Assembly (NCBI GenBank): GCA_031292515.1
Contig: JARLGZ010000069.1
Coordinates: forward strand, 62,001 to 126,000
Length of the DNA stretch: 64,000 nucleotides
From: Puia sp.
Lineage (GTDB): Bacteria > Bacteroidota > Bacteroidia > Chitinophagales > Chitinophagaceae
Direction of reading: 5' to 3'
Position 1 is the stretch's first letter. Each line of letters opens with the position of its first letter. The notes under the pieces are model-generated. The model was given only the letters and a program-made list of their open reading frames with translations. It ran no database searches and had not been told where the DNA came from. A program made the position numbers and the translations under genes. Shown here piece after piece: positions 55,021 through 62,726 of this stretch.

Positions 55021-55245
55021 TTAATCGGCGTCGAACCAATCAATGACCGTACCGTCACACTTCGGTGCGTTTGGGCAATAAATATATTCCTCTCCTACTT
55101 CGTCTTTAAACACCTTATAGTCTCCTACAGTGATGATACTGCCGCAATGGATACATTTTTTCTTGTCAGTGAGCTTTGGGGCTTCCTCAAAGGGGTAGTT
55201 ATCGTTGAGGTATTGTTGTTTGTCTTCAATTTTTATTTCTTCCAT
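55021..55245 (-). CDS. Small zinc-ribbon-like protein (74 aa)
   Basis: Two Cys pairs (CIHCG near residue 31 and CPNAPKC near 57) form a likely zinc ribbon in a protein rich in acidic residues and lysine. It has an ATG start and no signal peptide. It lies between gajB (convergent) and the giant ATPase gene, on the strand of the latter and 160 bases past its stop. No family name is known; it could be an accessory protein of the ATPase or an unrelated gene. Confidence 0.7.
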   Translation of the reverse strand: MEEIKIEDKQQYLNDNYPFEEAPKLTDKKKCIHCGSIITVGDYKVFKDEVGEEYIYCPNAPKCDGTVIDWFDAD

Positions 55246-55408
55246 ATTTGAGGTTTAGATAATCAGGGAGTACCACGCCCCCTGATTTAATACAAGCTAA
55301 CGAAATTTTTTATAATAGCGCGCTTACCTCATCGCTCATCAAATCTGAAAAATCCAAGCCGTTCTGAGGTAATGAATTAGTACTCAGCTATACCCCCCCG
55401 CGCCGGCG

Positions 55409-58400
55409 TCAATCCTGCACCTTACGGTGGTAGGAAATCACAAACTCATTGATCCAGTAAGCATCGGTGGATCCCTCGCTGATGAGTTTATCCAATAGCC
55501 ACCGGAATGCTTTCATCAGGGCTGGATCCTGCCGGATTTTTTCCAGGTGAAAGTCGTATAGCCGGTGGACGAGTTGCTCGGCCTTGGTATTTTTATAAAG
55601 CGTAATAGGGCTCGCCTTATCTCTCCCCTGTAGCTGACCGACAAGGATTTCCAGCCCATCGGGCAGTAGTGTCTGATCGCCGATGGAGGCCAACAGGTTA
55701 ATGGCCGACCGGGGAAAGATGGCAGTTCCTTCCGCCAGATATTTCATAAAGAAGCTTTCCATACCTTCTATGGGCGGCCAGTGGCGGTGACCTTCATCCC
55801 ATTTGATATCCAGCAGCAGCAGAGTCCAGTAAGTGACCCTATTTATTTCGGTGCTAATCTTATCTAAGGTTTTCCAGGCCGCCTGGAACTTTTCAGCGAC
55901 CGTTTTATTATGGACAGAATCTTTGGTAAGGGCCTGGTCAGCTTCCAAGATGGTCTGTTTAACCGTGTCATAAAAGAATAAATACAGATTATAGTTTTCC
56001 GGGTCTCGTTGCATAGCCTTTACCACGGCATCGGAAACGGCGAGTTTACAGAAAAACTCCATGAGCGCGGCTCCTTCGCCTAGAGCACTTTCAAAAAATA
56101 TCCGGGCCAGCTTTATCTGGAGTGGCGCTTCAATTTCATGGAGATTGTCTCGCCTCGTGCCTGCGGGAACTATCAATTTTGCTAAATAGGTGGCAATGGC
56201 CCTGCCTATAAACAGGCGCGTGTCTGGCGGTGGATCCTGATCCGGTATTAGGTTGATGGCGCGCACCAGTCCCCATGGGTGATACTCCTTAAACTCAATG
56301 GCTTTTAAGTCTACACAGAGCTCGCCTGCACGAACCTTTTTAAAAAGGTCTTCCAGAAGCCTACTCACCGCCTGTACATAGTCTTCGTCAGTGTCAAAAC
56401 CCCGGCGATCAGGAAAACCGCCGTCTTTGCGCCCAAGGGCCAGGGCGCCATACCACATCTCAGTGGCAAGTTGGGGATAGTTGGGCCAAAAATGCTGGTG
56501 GAGCGCTCCAATAAATTTTTTATAGTCAGTGCCGTTATACTCATCATAGGCCACCTGGGCAAAAAATATCGTTTCTTCTATGGCACTTCTTTGTTCTGGG
56601 GTAAGATCTAAAGCAGGCATTGAAAGCATGCTTGCATAGGTTTCCATTACCGCTGACCCGTCCCACATAGCGTTCATTAAGCCTATCCGGTTGTGAGTCA
56701 GACCGGCCAATACAAAATCGGTTGCCAGCGACTCCATTCTGTCAATACACCACGCGCGTTGCTCACTATTTAATTGGGACCAAAAATCCCGGACCCCGGT
56801 TGCAGCCAATAGACCTGGTGCATGCCTCAGGACTGTAAACTCTGTTATGTCTTTATACTGGTCATAAATTTTTACCCAGTCTTCAAAAGACGTTCCAGCT
56901 TTTGCTTCATAGGCCTGCTTTAACTGGTTTACCTGGGCGGATTGCTCCTCATGTTTGGCCTGTTCCACCTTTTGCTCGTCCATCATTTCTTGCACTTCTG
57001 GGCTATAATCTGTATGGACTTCAATGGCAGGTTTTCCTTCGTGCTCAACTTCTTTACCCAGCGTCAGGCGGCGGCCGTCAATTTCTTCCAGCGTTTTTTT
57101 CCACTGCAGATCAGCGGGGGCCGCGGCAGCCATGGCCCGGTCTATCAGGGCTGCAATTTCTTTATTGTAGGTCCCTACTGTTATCCAATAATGCGTTACA
57201 AACCCGCGCAGGCCTGCAAAAAACTTTTTGCGGTGTGGCAGGTGGTGGGAGGCGATGCGTTCTTTTACGTCCAGGGATCCATCCTGGATGATAAAGAGGT
57301 TGCCCAAGTCTTGCGTGTACCGTGAAATATCCCAACTATAAAAGGATGGTTGATCAAGCAGCGGAAGCACCCAGGGGCCTGCCAAATGTGGGTAGGCCAT
57401 CACGGCGCTACTGGCTACCGCGGTGGTAGCCACCGTTTTACTTTTGGTGAGGAGGACTTCTAGCACATGCTGGAATGTTTCCTCGTCACCAGCTCCTCCT
57501 AAGTCCAGCAGGTATTTTTCTAGGGCCATCAGCACCGACATCAACAGCGGATTGCCAAAGCCTGCTTGGCCACGGTAAAGATTCCAGAGCGAAAAGCTAC
57601 CCGCCTGCATGGTAGTGGTCCCATCCGGCAGGGTGAGGGGAATGTCTTCTACCGATTCCACTTCTTTACCGTGCATCCGGAAATGACTGGTCGCGTGGTC
57701 CATCAGGTTGATAACAAAATTCAGCGCCAGGTCAGTATTGTATTGAAGCAGCCAGTATATTGGGGTTGATAGCGCACTTTCTGTTCCTTCGATGTGACGG
57801 TGAGAAGAAAGGCCAAACCGGAAGGTGCGGTCCATGTCCGAGCGCTCATGCATCTGGGCAAGTTGTTCCTCGAAGCCTTCAAGTGCCGGCCGCGGCTTTC
57901 TGTACCATTGGTCCTGGGCAAGGGCTATGACCAGGTCGGGCAAGTGTCGGGCCAGTTGGGAGGTGCCAGGTCCTTTTAAGGCCAGATCGGGTAAAACCTT
58001 GCCATATCGAATGAGCCGATCATTGTTTTCGTCGGTGAAGTCCAGTGCAGCCAGGGCCGGCCCCCGGTCAAATTCTGCACGCAGCTCCGTGGGTATACCA
58101 CCTGCAAAGGCAAAGAGCAGATAAATAAAATCCTTGAGTTCATCATCACGGCGGCTCAGTCTTCCGGGGGCCGCCAAAAAAAGGCCGAGGAAAAATTGCG
58201 TGAGTAAACCGGCATGCCGGGTCCCGACAGCTAGGGTTTCACTGGTAAAAGCCGCCAGTTTATATTCCTGTAGAGTTGCAAGTAGGGTTGGATGATGCTT
58301 AACGGGGATGGAAGCGCGATCTTCAAAAAGTATTTTAAAGATCGCTGCCCATCCATTACCAACGGGTATGAACACTTTTTGATTCTGGTAGGTGCCGCTT

Positions 58401-60451
58401 ACTTTGGAGGCGGTGCGCATAATCTGGATGATTTGAAACAGCAGGGTCCAATCATTTGCTTTGAGCAATGCCAGGTTACCTTGTAAAAAGGTCTCACAAT
58501 GTGGGGATGCCAGTACGGCGATCAGCGACTCAATATGCCAGAAAGGATCCAGCGTTGTGTCGGTGAGACTGGAGGTAAAAAAAGCAATCTTTCCTTTGTC
58601 CTGTTCTTTTAAAGCATGGGCCACCCACAGCCGGTAGGCCCGGCGCATGGATGGTTCGGTTCCCAATGCGGCAAAAAAGGCTGGTCCACCGCCGCTGGCT
58701 ACAAAAAGTTTGTCCGTATAGCGGGTCAGGGCCCAATCCTCCAGCACGTCGTGGGCGGGTGCATAAAGAGGTTTGTGCTGATACTGCAACAGAACGGTTT
58801 CTTTTTGGAGCGCATCCAGGGCCTCCGGATCCGGATTGGTGGGGGCTACATACTGCTGCATTTTGCGGGAGCGGACTACTGCGATATCCACAAAGGACTC
58901 CGATCTGCGCATCGGTAACCCATGGTGGTCGCTATCGATAATATTTTCAACGATAGCGCTCCATAGTGCCTCTTGAAACTGTACCTCAGTAATATTGCTG
59001 TAGTCCCCCCCTGCTACCTGGATAGCCCGGTAGGCGAAGTCCAGGTATTTGGGAATGCGCACCAGCTGCTGAAGTTCTGTGTTTCGTACCGCAGGTATTA
59101 AGGCACGTACCGCCTGGCAGATCTGGTCCAGCTCAAGACCAGATAAGTAAGGGACCTCCTGTTCAACGTAGGTCGTGCTGGAAAAAAATTTAAGGTTGAT
59201 CACACTCAGCAAGCTTTTTCTGCAGGTGCCGATTAGCTTAATGGAAGGGTTGCGCTGCAGGGCTACCAGCAGTTGTTTAAAGGCCATGGCCTCATCTTCC
59301 AAAAGCCGCTCCATGCTGTCTACATAAATAACGGCATTGGGCAGTAACGCGAAGTGAGCAAAAATTTCTTTAATGTCTTGGGTGATGTTTTGCTTGTCAA
59401 ACCAATCCCGCAGCTGGCCGGTAAGCAGTTCGTCGGCTTTAAAGGCCAGCACGTACCCGTTGCCACGGGCCTGCAACTGGACGACCAGTGCTTTGGCCAG
59501 GGCACTTTTTCCGGCGCCGGCCTCTCCGGTGACAAGCAATACGGGGGAAGTAGCCAGCCTTAACGTTGCCTGATCGGTAAGGTCAGTGCGGTTGAGGTGA
59601 AAGGCCCCAATTTTATCGGTGATGGCCTCCAGCAGTTCCTGGGATCTGGCGCTGAGCCGCAGCAGGGTCTTTTGAGTGTTAGACAGGTAGGCCTTCTTGA
59701 GTTTTGCCATAATGGAGGTAGGCCTGGTATCCAGGGTGTATTCTCCGCCCTTAGAATTACTGTCCGCCAGTAGCACAAATACCTCATTACAGATACTGAG
59801 GGCCGAATGCTCGGTTTCTTTGGCAAGGCCTACCTGCATGAGCAGCCCTGCGCGGGTAATCGAGGCCGGCTGGTCCAAATCATAATCAAGCACTTCAAAG
59901 CATTTAAAAAAGCGAAATAGATCTTCGTCGGTAAGCGCGGATGTGGTGGCCGAGATAATAGTTTTAAAGATGTCGTAGTAGGCTCTCTTAGCCGCGATAC
60001 GGTTTACTTCATTTAAGAAATCTATCACCGTTGCTTTTGACTTGGCCCAAGATAAGACGGCCAGCAGGTGTTTTTTTACTTTCATGGGCAGACTCGCTGT
60101 TACCAGGTAGACCCGGTCGGAGGCGGGTGTAAACAGCGCAGCATTATTAAAGTCCTTCCAGGCGGCCGTTACCACCTCCTTAAAGGTGTCATTATCGGCA
60201 GTAATGGTGACTTGGTGCTTTACCTGGAACAGCAGACGGCGCTGGGTGGTCTCATCTTCACAGTGCATCAGCACATCGTCGGTCTCATATCCAAGGGAGC
60301 CGGCTTGCTGGCGGAAATAGGTGATGTGGGAGTCGGGCAGGCCAGGCACTTGCCCACCCAGTAAAAAGGATATAAAATAGGCGGTTTGAATGCTGATTTC
60401 AAACACAGTGCCTCCACCGCCTTGGGAAAATACATTGCTTTCCGTGCTCAT
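55409..60451 (-). CDS. Giant STAND-like ATPase with N-terminal PD-(D/E)XK-like nuclease domain (Avs-like)
   Basis: 1680 residues. Residues 10-125 resemble the Mrr/Cap4-type nuclease fold: GGGGTVFEISIQTAYF, ETDDVLM (Asp58/Asp59) and LLFQVK (Gln76, Lys78), then a beta strand (RVYLVTAS). A P-loop NTPase follows: Walker A GEAGAGKS at 309-316, Walker B VIYVDSMERLLE with Asp378, and sensor LIGTCRKS at 407-414. From about 500 to the end there is only helical repeat-like sequence, including a charged coil at about 1145-1195. Nuclease, STAND ATPase and long sensor repeats in one chain is the layout of Avs antiviral proteins, notably Avs4. The target is unknown. Confidence 0.8.
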   Translation of the reverse strand: MSTESNVFSQGGGGTVFEISIQTAYFISFLLGGQVPGLPDSHITYFRQQAGSLGYETDDVLMHCEDETTQRRLLFQVKHQVTITADNDTFKEVVTAAWKDFNNAALFTPASDRVYLVTASLPMKVKKHLLAVLSWAKSKATVIDFLNEVNRIAAKRAYYDIFKTIISATTSALTDEDLFRFFKCFEVLDYDLDQPASITRAGLLMQVGLAKETEHSALSICNEVFVLLADSNSKGGEYTLDTRPTSIMAKLKKAYLSNTQKTLLRLSARSQELLEAITDKIGAFHLNRTDLTDQATLRLATSPVLLVTGEAGAGKSALAKALVVQLQARGNGYVLAFKADELLTGQLRDWFDKQNITQDIKEIFAHFALLPNAVIYVDSMERLLEDEAMAFKQLLVALQRNPSIKLIGTCRKSLLSVINLKFFSSTTYVEQEVPYLSGLELDQICQAVRALIPAVRNTELQQLVRIPKYLDFAYRAIQVAGGDYSNITEVQFQEALWSAIVENIIDSDHHGLPMRRSESFVDIAVVRSRKMQQYVAPTNPDPEALDALQKETVLLQYQHKPLYAPAHDVLEDWALTRYTDKLFVASGGGPAFFAALGTEPSMRRAYRLWVAHALKEQDKGKIAFFTSSLTDTTLDPFWHIESLIAVLASPHCETFLQGNLALLKANDWTLLFQIIQIMRTASKVSGTYQNQKVFIPVGNGWAAIFKILFEDRASIPVKHHPTLLATLQEYKLAAFTSETLAVGTRHAGLLTQFFLGLFLAAPGRLSRRDDELKDFIYLLFAFAGGIPTELRAEFDRGPALAALDFTDENNDRLIRYGKVLPDLALKGPGTSQLARHLPDLVIALAQDQWYRKPRPALEGFEEQLAQMHERSDMDRTFRFGLSSHRHIEGTESALSTPIYWLLQYNTDLALNFVINLMDHATSHFRMHGKEVESVEDIPLTLPDGTTTMQAGSFSLWNLYRGQAGFGNPLLMSVLMALEKYLLDLGGAGDEETFQHVLEVLLTKSKTVATTAVASSAVMAYPHLAGPWVLPLLDQPSFYSWDISRYTQDLGNLFIIQDGSLDVKERIASHHLPHRKKFFAGLRGFVTHYWITVGTYNKEIAALIDRAMAAAAPADLQWKKTLEEIDGRRLTLGKEVEHEGKPAIEVHTDYSPEVQEMMDEQKVEQAKHEEQSAQVNQLKQAYEAKAGTSFEDWVKIYDQYKDITEFTVLRHAPGLLAATGVRDFWSQLNSEQRAWCIDRMESLATDFVLAGLTHNRIGLMNAMWDGSAVMETYASMLSMPALDLTPEQRSAIEETIFFAQVAYDEYNGTDYKKFIGALHQHFWPNYPQLATEMWYGALALGRKDGGFPDRRGFDTDEDYVQAVSRLLEDLFKKVRAGELCVDLKAIEFKEYHPWGLVRAINLIPDQDPPPDTRLFIGRAIATYLAKLIVPAGTRRDNLHEIEAPLQIKLARIFFESALGEGAALMEFFCKLAVSDAVVKAMQRDPENYNLYLFFYDTVKQTILEADQALTKDSVHNKTVAEKFQAAWKTLDKISTEINRVTYWTLLLLDIKWDEGHRHWPPIEGMESFFMKYLAEGTAIFPRSAINLLASIGDQTLLPDGLEILVGQLQGRDKASPITLYKNTKAEQLVHRLYDFHLEKIRQDPALMKAFRWLLDKLISEGSTDAYWINEFVISYHRKVQD

Positions 60452-60473
60452 CTTCAGGCATTTGGGATTAAAA

Positions 60474-60501
60474 CCAGCCGACCTGAATAAGGGTCGGCTG
60501 G
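60474..60501 (-). terminator. Terminator-like hairpin in the leader of the giant ATPase gene
   Basis: Perfect 10-base arms (ccagccgacc / ggtcggctgg) around an 8-base loop. Read on the minus strand it is followed at once by TTTT and then, about 20 bases on, by the ATG at 60451. This looks like an attenuator: transcripts would stop before the coding sequence unless the hairpin is prevented. Confidence 0.6.
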
Positions 60502-60659
60502 CAAGTCAAAATATTAGGGAATGCGAAGGTATAATAATTATTCTACCAGCTTTTTCTGAGCCGACATGGAAAAAGCAAAAGCAAAGTGGCTTTGAAAGGA
60601 GCCGCCGCCCTTCCTTAGCCGTATACATTGCAATCGGATATTTCCTTATCCGTTATGTA

Positions 60660-60686
60660 AAACGGGCGCCTCACTAGCGCCCGTTT
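60660..60686 (-). terminator. Intrinsic terminator of the TIGR02391 gene
   Basis: Perfect 10-base arms (aaacgggcgc / gcgcccgttt) around 7 bases, followed on the minus strand by TTTT counting the arm end. It lies 22 bases after the stop at 60708. Confidence 0.8.
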
Positions 60687-60707
60687 GCTATCTTACCCCC
60701 GGGAACC

Positions 60708-61517
60708 TCAAGGCTTTGCTTTATCTAACTGTTTGTGGATGAACGAAATTACCGCCAATCGATCCAGAGCCTCCTCTTCCTGAACGACAAATTTCAGCTT
60801 CGGCGTATGGGCCGTTGGATTTCGCATCATTGAGAACATTCCCTTAACGATATTCGCCAACCCGATGTGTTCATTGCGATCGGTCTCTGTCGCCAAGCCA
60901 TTGATTTTCAGCAAGGGGGCTTTGGTTGAGAATATCTCCTGCACCAAGTCACTCCCATCGGACGTTAACCCGGTCAGCTCCCTGAGGCGTTCGGCAATAC
61001 TTTTGGTAGCTTCAAAGACAGAATGAAAATAGTTATCGAAAAGCAGTTCAGGTTTGCAATACAGCAGTATCGTCGGATGCGTACCCCGGGCTTCCAGCTT
61101 GTTCTTCAGACGGCTGGCCCGCTGTTCCGCCTGATCGATTGTCTCTGACCGCATCACCTCGCGATACTTTCCGGCGTCAGACAACTCATATCCAGCAAAC
61201 GACAGTATTTGATTGATTCTAAGCCTCCTATCTTCAAATACATCTTGGCGCCCCAGGTATTTTACCGGATCGAGTGCCTTTTGAATAAACTTCAGTATAT
61301 GATTGGAACACTGATGTTTATTCTGGAACTGTACAAATGAATTGAATAGGCGTTTCCACTTCGAATTCGTGGGATCGACATCAACCAAGTCACTGTCTAA
61401 TAAGAGCTTGCCTATCTGAGCGCCAGTAAGCCCAGATGTTGTGTCCGCCAACACCAAGGAAATACTTTCAAGAACTCCGGCGGTCAGCGGCGGCCGCCTT
61501 GCGATTACGTTCGTCAT
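60708..61517 (-). CDS. TIGR02391 (Ymh) family protein, HEPN-like
   Basis: The C-terminal 130 residues match the TIGR02391/Hypoth_Ymh pattern: NYFHSVFEATKSIAERLREL, LTSDGSDLVQEIF, PLLKIN, HIGLANIVKGMFSMMRNPTAH. The RNPTAH at 232-237 is an R-x4-H motif, the RNase signature of HEPN proteins. The N-terminal 140 residues are helical with DNA-binding-like segments (LTGAQIGKLLLDSDL). The family occurs in defence islands and is thought to act in abortive infection; no direct proof is known to me. Single-gene unit closed by its own terminator. Confidence 0.85.
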   Translation of the reverse strand: MTNVIARRPPLTAGVLESISLVLADTTSGLTGAQIGKLLLDSDLVDVDPTNSKWKRLFNSFVQFQNKHQCSNHILKFIQKALDPVKYLGRQDVFEDRRLRINQILSFAGYELSDAGKYREVMRSETIDQAEQRASRLKNKLEARGTHPTILLYCKPELLFDNYFHSVFEATKSIAERLRELTGLTSDGSDLVQEIFSTKAPLLKINGLATETDRNEHIGLANIVKGMFSMMRNPTAHTPKLKFVVQEEEALDRLAVISFIHKQLDKAKP

Positions 61518-61773
61518 AACAAATGTCTTTTGAATGCTTCAATATAAATATGTTCCATTACGCTCAATTTCATATTTTATCCTCTGCCGTTGACGGTTAT
61601 CTTTTCAACAAATTGTGCACTGATCCCTGCTGTGCTAATGAATGTTTTTCCGGCTATCAGGCATGGCACCCGTGGAGTGGCCCTTATTGGGCTCAAGGCG
61701 GCCTGGAAAGGGTAGATTCATATTATATCTTGCGGGCGCATGCCATTTGGGCTTTTATGGAGTAAACATAGGC

Positions 61774-61812
61774 ATTGGTTCTCTGTTTGTAAATCGAGAA
61801 CAGAGAACCAAT
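61774..61812. repeat. 12-bp perfect inverted repeat
   Basis: attggttctctg and cagagaaccaat pair perfectly around 15 bases, followed by an AT-rich run (ggattttaattcaataatt). It lies in a 485-base gap between divergent genes (61518-62002). The gap holds an 80-codon plus-strand frame (61523-61765) that is not convincing. The repeat could be an operator or a terminator of a small RNA. Confidence 0.5.
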
Positions 61813-62002
61813 TGGATTTTAATTCAATAATTATATGTTGATAATCAAATTTTTAAACGTATGAAACTGTCTAAATCCTCTTTCGGCTGGTTTGAAAATA
61901 TTACATTTGGGCACGATTTTATTCCCTTCCTTTAAAAGCTTGCTTTGCTCGTTTTTTTGGTTCTTATATGGCAACAGGAACTTTCCTTATTTTCAAAGTA
62001 GA

Positions 62003-62659
62003 ATGATCATCATCGACACCGGCAATTCACTTCCAACATTGGCAGGCCTCAAGTTCCTGCTGCAACAGCACGCTTCGATCCAGTTTACCTACTCGACCAT
62101 ATCCGACGAATACCTGTCGACCGTAACGTATGCCTTTCCCGACCATCATGTTAGCCATCGAGTGTGGGATAGGAACCTGGCGATCTACCCCAGCGTGGCC
62201 AGTGAAAAGATACTGCAAAAGAAGGCGGAACTATTACAATGCGCGGCGGCTTTCCGTGCGGACGCCCATCAATTGATGAAGCACATGGCGACAACCTTCG
62301 GCATCGATCTGCAGACGCTCGATGGCTTACATGAATTAAAGTATAAGAAGAGTCAGAAGCAACGCGGAGCGACGAACGCCGAATGGAATTATTATCTTCA
62401 TGGCGCTGAATGTCAGTTCACAAACTCTGCTACTGGCCAGATCGTAGAGATTATTATCATTACTAAACCGGAGTTTGGCTTCCTGGACAGCTACTTCTTC
62501 TACCAGTATATGGCCACAACCCCACAGTTCAAGCCCTTGGCTGCTTACTTTGACAACGACCACCTCCAGATCGCGAAGGCCATCGACCTACTGGCCTGGG
62601 AAGGTGTGCTGACCCGGGTGAAAGAGTTGTCCATCGACCGTAATGTCATTGCCCTTTGA
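62003..62659 (+). CDS. DUF6896-like protein
   Basis: The ATG at 62003 (MIIIDTGNSLPTLAGLKFLL) gives 218 residues; an upstream ATG in the frame adds a hydrophobic stretch that overlaps poor coding sequence. The C-terminal part has WNYYLHGAECQFTNSATGQI and FGFLDSYFFYQYMATTPQFK, a pattern like DUF6896 proteins, which are often immunity proteins beside polymorphic toxins. No toxin gene is adjacent. The match is by eye and tentative. Confidence 0.6.
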   Translation: MIIIDTGNSLPTLAGLKFLLQQHASIQFTYSTISDEYLSTVTYAFPDHHVSHRVWDRNLAIYPSVASEKILQKKAELLQCAAAFRADAHQLMKHMATTFGIDLQTLDGLHELKYKKSQKQRGATNAEWNYYLHGAECQFTNSATGQIVEIIIITKPEFGFLDSYFFYQYMATTPQFKPLAAYFDNDHLQIAKAIDLLAWEGVLTRVKELSIDRNVIAL

Positions 62660-62726
62660 CCTGCCTGGGTGCATACTTTATTCTGGGCAATGGTAAGGCT
62701 TAATCTTTTTCTCAAAGAAATATATT

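Noticed and set aside
61523-61765. 80-codon plus-strand frame ahead of the 12-bp inverted repeat
   Set aside because: No recognisable family or promoter; its closeness to the hairpin is suggestive but not enough.
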